Source: Prochlorococcus marinus str. MIT 9314
Lineage (GTDB): Bacteria; Cyanobacteriota; Cyanobacteriia; PCC-6307; Cyanobiaceae
NCBI RefSeq assembly: GCF_000760035.1
Contig: NZ_JNAO01000012.1
Location: forward strand, 62,001 to 126,000
Length of the DNA: 64,000 bases
Direction of reading: 5' to 3'
Within the stretch, counting starts at the first letter, position 1, and every line of letters starts with the position of its first letter. Made by a program: the position numbers and the translations under genes. Positions 54,736-64,000 of the stretch are shown in pieces. Under the pieces are notes generated by a model. That model searched no databases. It had not been told where the DNA came from and saw only the letters and a list, made by a program, of their open reading frames with translations.

Positions 54736-55524
54736 TTATTTTAAATCGATAAAGTTCATCAAATCTTTAATTGGTTGTGGAGGCCATCTTCTTATTTTTT
54801 CTAACCATTCTTCATCACTATATCTAGGATCTAATTCAGTTACCGCTATCCAATTACTCTCTGCTTTTCCAGATTCACCCTGAGACCAATTCAAAGCTGT
54901 TAAAGCTGCCCTAGCATCTGCAAAAGTTGGGTAACGTCTAATTAATTTTTTTAATTCTTTTTCAGATTCATCAATATTCCCCAACTGGAAATCTGCTAAT
55001 GCCAAACTTGACCTAGCCATGGCAAATCCAGGATTATATAAAGCAGCTTTTGAAAATAAATCTCTTGCTGCATCCCAATGTGATGTAGATCCTTCTACAT
55101 TTGCCAGATTATATAATGCAGAAAAATTTTTACTGTCTTGCGAAATAACGAACATATAATCTTTTTTCGCTTGTGACCATAAACCCAATGCTTCCTCTGC
55201 TATCCCCCTGTTAATGTAAGGATCTATTTCACTGGGATTTAAACTTATTGCCTTATTTTGGTCATCTATTGCTCCCTTTTCATCTCCTATAACAAGTCTT
55301 ACATTTCCTCTATTGCTAAAACCGGCAGCATCATCAGGATAAGAATCTAGATATTGATTCCACTCTTGCAAAGCGAGATTAAATTTTCCGCTTGAACTTA
55401 GATCTAATGCATTTTTAAACAAATCCTCTCTCAAAGATATTGAATAGCATGGTGCAATATAAAAAATATTCAAAAAAATAAAAGTTAATAAAAAATAAAC
55501 CTTAACGTTTTTAAAAGTTATCAT
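54736..55524 (-). CDS. Exported TPR-repeat protein
   Basis: ATG at 55524 gives 262 residues. The first about 25 residues ([22 protein letters not shown]) form a signal peptide or anchor, so the protein probably works in the periplasm or lumen. Four to five tetratricopeptide repeats follow, for example [20 protein letters not shown] and [20 protein letters not shown]. The C-terminal [13 protein letters not shown] segment is conserved in cyanobacterial TPR proteins linked to photosystem assembly, but no partner can be named. The start overlaps the ruvB end by 14 bases; a TTG at 55536 is possible but less likely. Confidence 0.82.
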   Translation of the reverse strand: MITFKNVKVYFLLTFIFLNIFYIAPCYSISLREDLFKNALDLSSSGKFNLALQEWNQYLDSYPDDAAGFSNRGNVRLVIGDEKGAIDDQNKAISLNPSEIDPYINRGIAEEALGLWSQAKKDYMFVISQDSKNFSALYNLANVEGSTSHWDAARDLFSKAALYNPGFAMARSSLALADFQLGNIDESEKELKKLIRRYPTFADARAALTALNWSQGESGKAESNWIAVTELDPRYSDEEWLEKIRRWPPQPIKDLMNFIDLK

Positions 55525-56569
55525 TTTTTGAATCAATGTACTTTTTCCCTAAAGCAGTAAGCAATCTTCCTCGAGGAGTTCTCGTGAGGAAACCAATTTT
55601 GATGAGATAAGGCTCAACTACAAATTCTAACATTGAAGAATCATCACCCAAGCCAGCTGCAATTGAATCAAGGCCAGTTGGAGTGTTATTGTTTTGGTTA
55701 AGAAAAGATAAATAGTGTCTATCTAAAGAATCCAATCCTTTTTCGTCTATTTGGAAAGAGTTTAAAGCTTTTTTTATTAAATTTACGGAAATCTTATTAG
55801 TTTTCATAACAACTTGAGCATAATCTCTAACTCGTCTTAATAATCTTAAGGCAATTCTTGGAGTCCCTCGAGATATCTTTGCTAAATCATAAGATGCTTC
55901 ATCATCTAAATTGAGGTTTATTAATCGGGAGAAATTAACAATAATTTGTTTTAATTCATCATGTGTATAAAATTCAATTTTTTGAGATATACCAAATCTA
56001 TCTCTAAGAGGTGCACTTATTGAGGCTAATTTAGTTGTAGCGCCAATCAGAGTAAACCTAGGAAGATTAATTGTTCTACAACGGGCACCTCTATTAGCCC
56101 CCATAGTTAAGTCAAGTCTGAAATCTTCCATTGCGGAATATAACAATTCTTCAGTTAACCTATTTAAACGATGTATCTCATCAATAAATAAAACTTCACC
56201 TTCTTTTAATCCAAGAAGTAAACCAACAATATCTCTTGGTCTTTCAATTGCTGTAGCAGTCGCTATCCTACATTTTGTATTCAATTCATGTGCTATCAAA
56301 AAAGCAAGAGAAGTCTTACCTAGTCCAGGCTGTCCATATAAAAGAGTATGCTCCAAAGGTTCTTTTCTTAAAATTGAAGCATCTATAGATATTCTTAAAG
56401 AGGATTTAAGTTGTTCTTGGCCAATAAATTCATTAAAGGTGAGAGGTCGGGCTAAGTTTAGATTATTATTTCTCTTTTCTTCTGGAATGATTTTTGAATC
56501 AACTAGCCGAAGCTCTTTTTTACGAGGAGAAAAGTCATTATTGCCTATATTAGAAGAAATAATTGCCAT
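55511..56569 (-). CDS. ruvB: Holliday junction branch-migration ATPase RuvB
   Basis: RuvB is the hexameric motor that moves Holliday junctions with RuvA. The 352-residue protein has [15 protein letters not shown], Walker [12 protein letters not shown] near 79-89, Walker [11 protein letters not shown] near 129, sensor GATTKLA, arginine finger region APLRDRFGI, and the C-terminal winged helix ([16 protein letters not shown] and [10 protein letters not shown]). Its end overlaps the TPR gene by 14 bases. It is divergent from smpB with 52 bases between. No ruvA is adjacent. Confidence 0.97.
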   Translation of the reverse strand: MAIISSNIGNNDFSPRKKELRLVDSKIIPEEKRNNNLNLARPLTFNEFIGQEQLKSSLRISIDASILRKEPLEHTLLYGQPGLGKTSLAFLIAHELNTKCRIATATAIERPRDIVGLLLGLKEGEVLFIDEIHRLNRLTEELLYSAMEDFRLDLTMGANRGARCRTINLPRFTLIGATTKLASISAPLRDRFGISQKIEFYTHDELKQIIVNFSRLINLNLDDEASYDLAKISRGTPRIALRLLRRVRDYAQVVMKTNKISVNLIKKALNSFQIDEKGLDSLDRHYLSFLNQNNNTPTGLDSIAAGLGDDSSMLEFVVEPYLIKIGFLTRTPRGRLLTALGKKYIDSKNDNF

Positions 56570-56621
56570 AATGAAAGGTTAATTGCAATTGTTCTGATTA
56601 GAAAGATTTTTTAAAACTAAA

Positions 56622-57116
56622 ATGACAAAAAATTCAAACAAAGTTAAAAGTAATACTAATAAAACAAATAATTTTAAACTTCTAGCCGAGAATAGATATG
56701 CAAAATTTCAATATGCAATATCTGAAACAATCGAAGCTGGAATTGAGCTTTTAGGTACTGAAGTAAAGTCCATTAGAAATGGGAAAGCAAATTTAAGAGA
56801 CGGATACTGTTCATTCAGAGATGGGGAGATCTTGTTATTAAATGTTCACATTTCACCACATAAAAATGTGGGGTCTTTCTTTAATCATGATCCATTAAGA
56901 AATAGAAAGTTGCTATTACATAAAAAAGAAATAATAAAAATGAAATCTAATACTGAAAAAAAAGGAATGACTATAGTTCCATTATCTCTTTATTTAAAAG
57001 GCTCATGGATAAAACTAACTATTGGAGTCGGCAAAGGGAAAAAATTATATGACAAACGGCAAGAAGAAAAACAAAAAAGTATAAAAAAAGAAATCTACTC
57101 TGCAATAAAAAGATAA
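56622..57116 (+). CDS. smpB: SsrA-binding protein SmpB
   Basis: SmpB binds tmRNA and brings it to stalled ribosomes for trans-translation. The 164-residue protein has the oligonucleotide-binding core: [40 protein letters not shown] near 24-62 and [14 protein letters not shown]. The C-terminal tail is strongly basic, with [16 protein letters not shown], and would reach into the decoding centre. I did not find the tmRNA gene in this window. Confidence 0.96.
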   Translation: MTKNSNKVKSNTNKTNNFKLLAENRYAKFQYAISETIEAGIELLGTEVKSIRNGKANLRDGYCSFRDGEILLLNVHISPHKNVGSFFNHDPLRNRKLLLHKKEIIKMKSNTEKKGMTIVPLSLYLKGSWIKLTIGVGKGKKLYDKRQEEKQKSIKKEIYSAIKR

Positions 57117-57143
57117 AAATATTGTGCAGAATTATTGAATCTA

Positions 57144-57389
57144 TCAATCTAAAATGACTGTACTTGGAGGTGGGGAAGGATCTGGATCTGCGATTAACAT
57201 ATGCTGTAATACAGTTTCAGGCCTCTCACTATCTCTCCAGCGAATTTTGTATGCAGGCATCTTTGTACCCCTACTTGTAGTTTGCTCTACTGGTTCAATA
57301 ACCCATCCTCTTCTTGATCGGCCTTGAGGATTTCTTTTAACTACTGCATCCGCGTGTTTGAAACGGAAACCAACACGTTCACCACTCAT
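57144..57389 (-). CDS. Uncharacterised small SH3-like protein
   Basis: I do not recognise this 81-residue protein by name. The sequence has a strongly basic middle (KRNPQGRSRRGWVIEP), alternating strand-like segments (AYKIRWRDSE, ETVLQHMLIAD) and a proline-rich end, which fits a small beta-barrel of SH3 or KOW type, similar in style to NdhS or PsaE-like proteins. It has no cysteine or membrane segment. It converges with smpB and lies 30 bases downstream of lysS on the same strand, possibly on its transcript. Confidence 0.65.
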   Translation of the reverse strand: MSGERVGFRFKHADAVVKRNPQGRSRRGWVIEPVEQTTSRGTKMPAYKIRWRDSERPETVLQHMLIADPDPSPPPSTVILD

Positions 57390-57418
57390 TTAAAAAATTT
57401 CGTATTGGATTAATTAAC

Positions 57419-58957
57419 TTATTTTACTTCATTCAAGGGTAATTTTTCACCTTTTTTGGAAGTTATTTCTGGTTTTAACAATGGGAAAGGGATTACATCT
57501 CTAATTGATGCGCTATTAGTAATTAACATAATTAACCTATCAATGCCTATACCTAATCCTCCAGTAGGAGGCATACCAATCTCCAAAGCATTCAAGAAAT
57601 CTTCATCTATACAATGAGCCTCAAGATCACCTTCATCTCTAAGAGATTGCTGTAATTGCATTCTTTCTCTTTGATCAACTGGATCTATCAACTCACTAAA
57701 CGCATTTGCCAACTCTCGACCTACAATAAATAGTTCAAATCTCTGCACTATTTCTTTACTCTCAAGATGAGGCCTAGCTAAAGGAGAAATTTCAACAGGA
57801 TAATCCATAACAAAAGTGGGTTCTATAAGTTTTGATTCTACTTTTTGCTCGAAGACCTCATTTAAAAGTCTTCCAATAGTATTTACTTTATTAGAGAGAT
57901 CAACATTTATATTTTTAACGGCTTGTTTTGCTGCTAGAAAGTCTCCATTGAAAGAATCAAAATCAATCCCTGTATATTTTTTAACAATATCTTTCATGGA
58001 TATTCTTACCCAAGGTTTAGAAAAATCAATTTCTTTATTTTGATAATTTATAAGTAAAGAGCCACATGAATCAGCTACTATATCTTTTATCAGTTCTTCT
58101 GTTAAATCCATCATATCGACATAATCAGAAAAAGCTTGATAAATTTCAACTGAAGTGAATTCTGGATTATGCCTTGTACTTATACCCTCATTACGAAAGA
58201 TTCTGCCCAATTCATATACTTTCTCAAATCCTCCAACAACCATTCTTTTTAAATGTAATTCTGTAGCTATTCTTAGATACAGGGGAATATCTAATGTATT
58301 GTGATGAGTTATAAATGGCCTTGCTTCAGCACCACCTGCTTCAGATTGCAGAATTGGAGTCTCTATTTCTAAAAAATTTCTATTCTCTAGCCATTTTCTT
58401 ATATAACTTATACATTTTGCTCTTGTTTTGAATACATTTTTAGAATAAGGATTCACAATCAAATCTAGATAACGTTGCCTATATCTTTTTTCAATATCTG
58501 TCAATCCATGCCATTTATCTGGTAAAGGTTGTAATGATTTGGATAACATTTCCCATTTTTCTACTTTAATTGAAAGCTCACCTTTATTAGTTTTTTTAAT
58601 AGTTCCGTAGACGCCTATCCAATCTCCAATATCTACGATTTCCTTGATATCTTCAAAAGAAAGTAATTTTTGTTTTTCTAAATTTAAATTAATAATTCTT
58701 TTATCTAAATAAAGCTGAATCTGACTATCTTGATCGCTTATTGTGAAAAAGGCAATTTTACCCATTACCCTTTTTGCCATTACTCTACCAGCAATCGAAA
58801 CACTGAAATCTTCCTCCTGACCATTTTCTAAATAATCAAATTCTTGAATAAGAAAACTGATAGAATGTGATACCTTAAAATTTTGTGCGTAAGAAACAAA
58901 TCCTTTACTAACAAGTGAATTAGCTTTTTGTAAGCGTGCTTCTTTTATTTCAGACAA
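57419..58957 (-). CDS. lysS: Lysyl-tRNA synthetase, class II
   Basis: LysS charges tRNA-Lys. The 512-residue protein has an N-terminal OB-fold anticodon-binding domain ([20 protein letters not shown]-like) and a class II catalytic core: motif 1 with [12 protein letters not shown], motif 2 with [28 protein letters not shown], motif 3 with [12 protein letters not shown]. The start is TTG at 58957, giving [12 protein letters not shown], which matches the family N-terminus; no ATG is nearby. It lies about 50 bases downstream of rpaB. Confidence 0.96.
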   Translation of the reverse strand: MSEIKEARLQKANSLVSKGFVSYAQNFKVSHSISFLIQEFDYLENGQEEDFSVSIAGRVMAKRVMGKIAFFTISDQDSQIQLYLDKRIINLNLEKQKLLSFEDIKEIVDIGDWIGVYGTIKKTNKGELSIKVEKWEMLSKSLQPLPDKWHGLTDIEKRYRQRYLDLIVNPYSKNVFKTRAKCISYIRKWLENRNFLEIETPILQSEAGGAEARPFITHHNTLDIPLYLRIATELHLKRMVVGGFEKVYELGRIFRNEGISTRHNPEFTSVEIYQAFSDYVDMMDLTEELIKDIVADSCGSLLINYQNKEIDFSKPWVRISMKDIVKKYTGIDFDSFNGDFLAAKQAVKNINVDLSNKVNTIGRLLNEVFEQKVESKLIEPTFVMDYPVEISPLARPHLESKEIVQRFELFIVGRELANAFSELIDPVDQRERMQLQQSLRDEGDLEAHCIDEDFLNALEIGMPPTGGLGIGIDRLIMLITNSASIRDVIPFPLLKPEITSKKGEKLPLNEVK

Positions 58958-59007
58958 AATTTATTTTAATTTATTTGTTTTATTTAATAAAATTATCAGA
59001 CTATGGC

Positions 59008-59754
59008 TCAACTTGCCAAAGATGTTGCCGTTTCGCCAACTCTCTGAGATGCGTAACCAATCCCTCTAACTGTTAATATTAGTTCTGGATTTCTTGGATC
59101 TGGTTCCAATTTACCTCTTAATCTCGCAACATATACATCAACAACTCTTAAGTCTGCAGCTCTACGGGGAGGGTATCCCCAAAGCTGTTCTAAAATTTCT
59201 GCTCGCGGGACAACCTTACCAGGCTCATCGAATAATAATTCTAGGAGACTAAATTCAGTATAAGTTAAACTAATTCTGTCTCCAGCTCTAGAAACTTGTC
59301 TGCGATTAGTATCAACAACTAAACTTCCAAACTTCATTACTCCTTTGCCCGAAGGAACTTCTTTAGTTTCAGCAACCGATACAGCTGGACCCATTCTTCT
59401 CAAAATAGTTGCAATTCTAGCCTCCAACTCTTTTGGGCTAAATGGTTTAGATAAGTAATCATCCGCCCCCAAATCCAAACCTGCAACTCTCTCTGAAATA
59501 GCCTCTAAAGCGGTTAAAAATATAATTGGTACTACTGATTCAGCCCTAATTCTTCTACAAACAGCAAATCCATCCATTTTTGGCAGCATAACATCGAGAA
59601 CTATTAAGTCTGGGGAATACTTGTGGAAAGATTCAAGAGCTTCTTCGCCGTTAGTAGCAGAATAAACTTGATATCCAGCTAGTTGAAGCCTCGTAACTAA
59701 TACCTTCAAAACTGCTGGTTCATCATCAACAACTAAAATTCTTGCTTTTGACAT
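59008..59754 (-). CDS. rpaB: Response regulator RpaB (OmpR family)
   Basis: RpaB is an essential cyanobacterial transcription factor that responds to light and redox state and controls photosystem genes by binding HLR1 elements. The 248-residue protein has a receiver domain with D10, D11, phospho-acceptor D54 (IVLDVMLPKMDG), and a Lys near 104 (SKPFSPKELEARI), and a winged-helix DNA-binding domain with TYTEFSLLELLFDEPGKVVPRAEILEQLWG and TVRGIGYASQRVGE. The close match of the receiver domain favours RpaB over RpaA. The cognate kinase NblS is not in the window. Confidence 0.9.
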   Translation of the reverse strand: MSKARILVVDDEPAVLKVLVTRLQLAGYQVYSATNGEEALESFHKYSPDLIVLDVMLPKMDGFAVCRRIRAESVVPIIFLTALEAISERVAGLDLGADDYLSKPFSPKELEARIATILRRMGPAVSVAETKEVPSGKGVMKFGSLVVDTNRRQVSRAGDRISLTYTEFSLLELLFDEPGKVVPRAEILEQLWGYPPRRAADLRVVDVYVARLRGKLEPDPRNPELILTVRGIGYASQRVGETATSLAS

Positions 59755-59931
59755 AGTTAAATAAGATTTATCGATATTTCAAAGCAAAAACTATTGCATT
59801 GAATTTTTATTCTAACAATTAAAAATATAACATTACGAACCCTCATAGAGATATTCCTGAGGTTTAAAAAATTTCCAATAATTTAAAAATATAAATTTTT
59901 TAAAACACTTTTTACTTCTCGACAAAAATTA

Positions 59932-60450
59932 TTACTGCAATTTTCTTCTTGAAAATTTAAACATTCTTAAAAGTTGGGAGCAAATAAAGGGAGCAAAAAA
60001 ACCTGTTAAAAAAACTTCAGATAAGATATTTTTAACACCGGGAATAAACATTAAAGAATTACTTTCAGAAAAATTTCTAAACAAAATTTGTAAAAGATAA
60101 AGAGTCCCGCATAAAAAACTTCCAAAAGAACAAATCAAACCAAACCTAAAATGTCCCACCAAAATATCACTATGTAATTTAATTCGACCAAACAAAACGC
60201 CACAAAGAATTAAGCCTGGTATTTGAGAAAAATTATTATCTAAAGTCAGAGAATCTAAAATTAGACCTAAAAACAAACCATATATTAATCCATTGATTGA
60301 TCCATTAATCATTGACCAAGGCAACAACCAAAATAAAGGCCAATATGGCTGAACGCCTAAAAATCCAAGCCAATTAGGATGCCACAAAAAAATAATTGGG
60401 ATAAAAACAAAGCTGACTATAGATAATTTTTTTGTAAGAAATTTATTCAT
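59932..60450 (-). CDS. mreD: Rod shape protein MreD-like
   Basis: The protein has five to six hydrophobic segments and fits the size and position of MreD, which links MreC and the elongation complex in the membrane. ATG at 60450 gives 172 residues and overlaps the mreC stop by one base (TAATG); a TTG at 60480 would add ten residues and overlap mreC more. Sequence conservation of MreD is always low, so the call rests on topology and on gene order mreB-mreC-mreD. Confidence 0.8.
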   Translation of the reverse strand: MNKFLTKKLSIVSFVFIPIIFLWHPNWLGFLGVQPYWPLFWLLPWSMINGSINGLIYGLFLGLILDSLTLDNNFSQIPGLILCGVLFGRIKLHSDILVGHFRFGLICSFGSFLCGTLYLLQILFRNFSESNSLMFIPGVKNILSEVFLTGFFAPFICSQLLRMFKFSRRKLQ

Positions 60451-61199
60451 TAAATATTTACTTTCAAAATTTGCACCCAATCAATTACTTGTGGATTTGC
60501 AAAAAGTGAAATTTTTGCTGTTTTTTTTGATTGTAATGTTTCATCTATAGATTGGATAATCCCAATAGGGATATTTGGAGGTAATAAAGAACTCGCAGGA
60601 GAAGACGATACAAAATCTCCTACTTTAATATCAGCATCTTTTGAATAAAGTATTAGGTTAGGATAATTATCTCCTGAACCAACCAGTAGTCCATTAATTT
60701 GACTTCTATCAACCCATACACCTAATTTACTTTCTGGAGAAGTTAATAATGTTACCGAAGAAGTAAATAAAGAAGTATTATTTACCCTTCCTAATAATCC
60801 ACCTGGGCCAGTAACAGTACTACCAATTTCCACGCCATCTTTTGAACCTTTGTTTAGAATTATTTGTCTCCACCAACCTCCAGTTTTTCTCGAAATAACT
60901 GCCGCAGAAATACTATCATTATCGGAAGATTGTTGAAGAGATAAGATTTCACGCAATCTTATATTATCCTTTTTAAGAAGACTTAAGTTTATTAAAGACT
61001 CTTGAACTATGCTCTTTAGAATAATTTCTTTTTGAAATTGACCCGGCCAAAAAGGTTTCGAAATAAAATAAAAAAAATCTTTATAGAATGCTCCTTTTGA
61101 TATTCTTACAAAAACCAAAAATAAAAAAATTGCAAAAAATAACCAATTTTTCTTTTTATGCCACCAACGACTAGTAGAAATTCGTCGGGTTCCTAACAT
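60450..61199 (-). CDS. mreC: Rod shape protein MreC
   Basis: MreC is a membrane-anchored scaffold of the elongation complex. The 249-residue protein has a short cytoplasmic basic start (TRRISTSRWWHKKKN), one membrane segment (WLFFAIFLFLVFVRIS), a coiled-coil-like region (LINLSLLKKDNIRLREIL) and a beta domain with VGSTVTGPGGLLGRVNNT and LVGSGDNYPNLILYSKDADIKVGD, the MreC signature. It follows mreB by 4 bases. Confidence 0.92.
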   Translation of the reverse strand: MLGTRRISTSRWWHKKKNWLFFAIFLFLVFVRISKGAFYKDFFYFISKPFWPGQFQKEIILKSIVQESLINLSLLKKDNIRLREILSLQQSSDNDSISAAVISRKTGGWWRQIILNKGSKDGVEIGSTVTGPGGLLGRVNNTSLFTSSVTLLTSPESKLGVWVDRSQINGLLVGSGDNYPNLILYSKDADIKVGDFVSSSPASSLLPPNIPIGIIQSIDETLQSKKTAKISLFANPQVIDWVQILKVNI

Positions 61200-61203
61200 A
61201 ACA

Positions 61204-62256
61204 TTAATCTCTTATGGCATTCCTTATAAACTCTGGCGTGTCAACAACTCTTTTGAGTTTTTTAAAATCATCTAATACTTCTCCACAACCATTCACTACG
61301 CAAAGAAGTGGGTTTTCTGCTATGTGAGTAAAAATTCCTGTTTCATCACTCAATAAATCATTAATACCTCTCACTAAAGCTCCACCACCAGCAAGCATAA
61401 TCCCCCTATCAACTATGTCTGCAGCCAGTTCGGGGGGGGTTCGCTCTAAAGTTCTTTTTACAGCTTCGACTATTTTACTGAGTGTTTCAGCCATGGCTTC
61501 TCTGATTTCTCCTGATGTCAAAGTGACTGACCTAGGTAGACCAGATAAAAGATGTAAACCTCTAACCTCTAAAGTAGTTTTATCAAAATCATCATCTGGA
61601 AATGCAGATCCAATTTTAATCTTAATATCTTCTGCAGTTCTCTCTCCAACAACTAAATTGTGAACTTTTTTAAGATAAAGTGCAATTGACTCATTTATTT
61701 CATCGCCTGCTATTCGAACAGATTCACTCAATACAGTTCCTCCTAAACTTAATACTGCAACCTCAGTAGTGCCTCCACCAATATCAACAATCATTGTTCC
61801 AATTGGCTCAGTTACTGGTAATGATGCTCCTATTGCTGCTGCTACAGGTTCATCAATTAAATGAACTTCTCTAGCTCCCGCTAATCCAGCTTCTCTTACT
61901 GCTCTTCGCTCAACACTAGTAACTCCACTTGGAATACCAATCACTATTCTTGGGGCTACTATCCCCTTGCCTTCATTACATTTTTGAATAAATGTTTTTA
62001 TCATTTGTTCTGCAGCATCAAAATCTGCAATAACCCCATCTCTTAGTGGTCTTACTGCTCTTATATTGCCGGGAGTTCTTCCAAGCATTAACTTTGCTTC
62101 TTTACCAACAGCTAATGGAATACCTTCTTCTAAATCCATAGCCACAACAGAAGGCTCTTGTAAAACAACCCCTTTTCCTGATACGTGTATAAGAGTATTG
62201 GCCGTTCCCAAATCTATGCCAATATCTCTAGAAAATTTAAATCTGTTAAAAATCAC
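61204..62256 (-). CDS. mreB: Cell shape-determining actin-like protein MreB
   Basis: MreB forms membrane-bound filaments that guide sidewall peptidoglycan synthesis. The 350-residue protein has the actin-fold nucleotide sites: [13 protein letters not shown] near 11-23 (phosphate 1), [15 protein letters not shown] near 157-171 (phosphate 2), and [13 protein letters not shown] near 288-300 (adenosine). [19 protein letters not shown]-like text is also present. The start is GTG at 62256; no ATG fits the family N-terminus ([16 protein letters not shown]). It heads mreBCD and is divergent from ssb. Confidence 0.97.
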   Translation of the reverse strand: MIFNRFKFSRDIGIDLGTANTLIHVSGKGVVLQEPSVVAMDLEEGIPLAVGKEAKLMLGRTPGNIRAVRPLRDGVIADFDAAEQMIKTFIQKCNEGKGIVAPRIVIGIPSGVTSVERRAVREAGLAGAREVHLIDEPVAAAIGASLPVTEPIGTMIVDIGGGTTEVAVLSLGGTVLSESVRIAGDEINESIALYLKKVHNLVVGERTAEDIKIKIGSAFPDDDFDKTTLEVRGLHLLSGLPRSVTLTSGEIREAMAETLSKIVEAVKRTLERTPPELAADIVDRGIMLAGGGALVRGINDLLSDETGIFTHIAENPLLCVVNGCGEVLDDFKKLKRVVDTPEFIRNAIRD

Positions 62257-62388
62257 AATAAGAATACTTTTTATAAATAATATATCTATTTTTTGCCAAG
62301 CTCTTGAAATTCTATCGTTTAGTTATGAATAGCACGTAAAACTTTGAGCATAACCTGGAAATATGAGTAGTATTAAAAAAAAAAAATT

Positions 62389-62760
62389 ATGGAAATTAAC
62401 ACTATTAATCTTGTTGGCAGAGCAGGACGTGAACCAGATGTCAGATATTTTGAATCAGGCAGTATCGTAGCCAATTTCACAATTGCAGTTAACAGAAGAA
62501 GCAGAGATGAAGAACCAGATTGGTTTAACTTAGAAATATGGGGCAAGCAAGCGCAAATCGCTGCAGATTATGTGAAAAAAGGATCATTAATTGGTATTAC
62601 AGGAAGCTTTAAAATTGATAGTTGGAAAGATAAAAATACTGGAGAAGATAGATATAAACCAGTTGTTAGGGTAGATAGATTAAACTTACTAGGCTCACGA
62701 AAAGAGTCTGATAATAACCAATATTCCAACAGCAATAATTCAAGTGAAATTCCTTTCTAA
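62389..62760 (+). CDS. ssb: Single-stranded DNA-binding protein
   Basis: SSB protects single-stranded DNA and recruits repair and replication partners. The 123-residue protein is an OB fold: MEINTINLVGRAGREPDVRYFESG at the start, DWFNLEIWGKQAQIAADYVKKGSLIGITG in the centre. The short Asn/Ser-rich linker ends in SSEIPF, the C-terminal peptide that binds partners (usually DDDIPF). It is shorter than E. coli SSB because the linker is short. An A12 run lies just before the start codon. Confidence 0.94.
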   Translation: MEINTINLVGRAGREPDVRYFESGSIVANFTIAVNRRSRDEEPDWFNLEIWGKQAQIAADYVKKGSLIGITGSFKIDSWKDKNTGEDRYKPVVRVDRLNLLGSRKESDNNQYSNSNNSSEIPF

Positions 62761-62763
62761 GCT

Positions 62764-63417
62764 TTATTTTTTTTTCAAAAATCTAATAAGTATTTTTATA
62801 AAAAAATATAAGAAAACTAAAATTAAAATTGGCTTTAAAACAACTTTGATTTGATCTAAGTAAGTTTCAATGATTAGATAGTTTTCACCAAATAAATAGC
62901 CTGAATAAGTTAGAAGTGCTACCCATATAAAGCTACCGAATGTAGTCCAAAGCAAAAATTTTCTTAATGGCATAAGTTCTATGCCAGCGGGAACTGAAAT
63001 TAAAGTTCTTATGCCTGGTACTAATCGGCCCCAAAAAACTAAAGAAACCCCATATTTATCAAACCACCTTTTACTTTTATTTAGATCATTAGAAGAAATA
63101 CCCAAATATTTTCCCTTTTTATCTAGAAAATTTGAAAGTCTTTCTTCATTTACTAATCTACCTAAATAATACCAAGGCAATGATCCTAAAATAGTTCCAA
63201 GTAATCCCCAAAAAACTAAAAAATAGAAATTTAATTTTTGTTGATAAACAAAAAAACCACCCAATGGCATTATTACTTCCGAAGGAATTGGAGGAATTAA
63301 ATTTTCTAAAAACATAGCCAAACAAATAGTAAGGTATGCAATTGTTGAATTTTTTTCAACAGCTAAACTGATGTAATCAGGAATTGAAGTAAGAAAATTT
63401 AAAAAAATTAAACTCAA
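62764..63417 (-). CDS. DedA-family membrane protein
   Basis: The 217-residue protein has five to six hydrophobic segments and the DedA landmarks: ENLIPPIPSEVIMPLGGFFV near 38-57, LGTILGSLPWYYLGRLV, and FWGRLVPGIRTLISVPAG near 127-144, with the conserved Arg residues. DedA/DUF92-like (SNARE-associated, VTT) proteins include undecaprenyl phosphate and phospholipid flippases. The likely start is TTG at 63417, which falls 2 bases after the ahcY stop codon, so translation is probably coupled. Confidence 0.88.
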   Translation of the reverse strand: MSLIFLNFLTSIPDYISLAVEKNSTIAYLTICLAMFLENLIPPIPSEVIMPLGGFFVYQQKLNFYFLVFWGLLGTILGSLPWYYLGRLVNEERLSNFLDKKGKYLGISSNDLNKSKRWFDKYGVSLVFWGRLVPGIRTLISVPAGIELMPLRKFLLWTTFGSFIWVALLTYSGYLFGENYLIIETYLDQIKVVLKPILILVFLYFFIKILIRFLKKK

Positions 63418-63419
63418 AC

Positions 63420-64000
<581 letters not shown>

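Overview
The window reads as ordinary chromosome from a high-light type Prochlorococcus or a very close picocyanobacterium. The evidence is strongly AT-rich DNA with very short spacers, photosystem I genes (psaD, psaC), the NDH-1 subunit gene ndhS, a heme oxygenase-pebA-pebB bilin cluster without phycobilisome genes, a fused panC-cmk gene, cyanobacterial-type gshA and crtD, CAAD and DUF2839 proteins, and the master regulator rpaB. I see no rRNA, transposase, integrase, prophage, CRISPR array or defence island. No stretch over 300 bases lacks a gene; the longest spacer, about 294 bases at 7110-7403, shows nothing I can name.

Layout. 1-9.7 kb: end of a HAD-like phosphatase gene, recA behind a clear LexA box, a DinG-like helicase remnant, tyrA, crtD back to back with a fructosamine kinase gene, a CAAD protein, a ThiF-rhodanese protein, and a cobO gene encoding two fused copies of the domain. 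9.8-22.8 kb: larE, speD, recF (with an abnormal start), tRNA-Arg(CCG), then a long minus-strand run mrp-rodA-histidine kinase-psaD-trpE-gshA-ppc-acetyltransferase. 23-34 kb: hemF, an rnd-like exonuclease, an LpxB-like glycosyltransferase with tRNA-Cys against its 5' end, purM, panC-cmk, a low-molecular-weight phosphatase, and ho1-pebA-pebB. 34-43 kb: icd, a group of sugar kinase, mutarotase, hydrolase and Na+/H+ antiporter genes, and glgP. 43-53 kb: two uncharacterised genes, tRNA-Arg(CCT), rnpB, rnc, ndhS, rimM, glmS, psaC, acpP-fabF, tkt, and thiC with a TPP riboswitch. 53-64 kb: M20 amidohydrolase, TPR protein, ruvB, smpB, lysS, rpaB, mreBCD, ssb, a DedA protein and the 3' part of ahcY.

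The genes are mostly housekeeping: DNA repair (recA, recF, ruvB, ssb), amino acid, purine and cofactor synthesis, tetrapyrrole and bilin synthesis, photosystem I, carbon metabolism (ppc, icd, glgP, tkt), cell shape (mreBCD, rodA), RNA processing and trans-translation (rnpB, rnc, smpB). Many neighbours touch or overlap by a few bases, and many starts are TTG or GTG.

I found no convincing new multi-gene system. The items most worth a second look are the missing canonical start of recF beside an A8/T7 tract, the DinG-like protein that lacks a P-loop, a histidine kinase with an eroded N-box, an orphan larE, a possible sugar-acid salvage cluster, and a tiny cysteine-rich protein gene. Coordinates at homopolymers were read by eye and may be off by a base.
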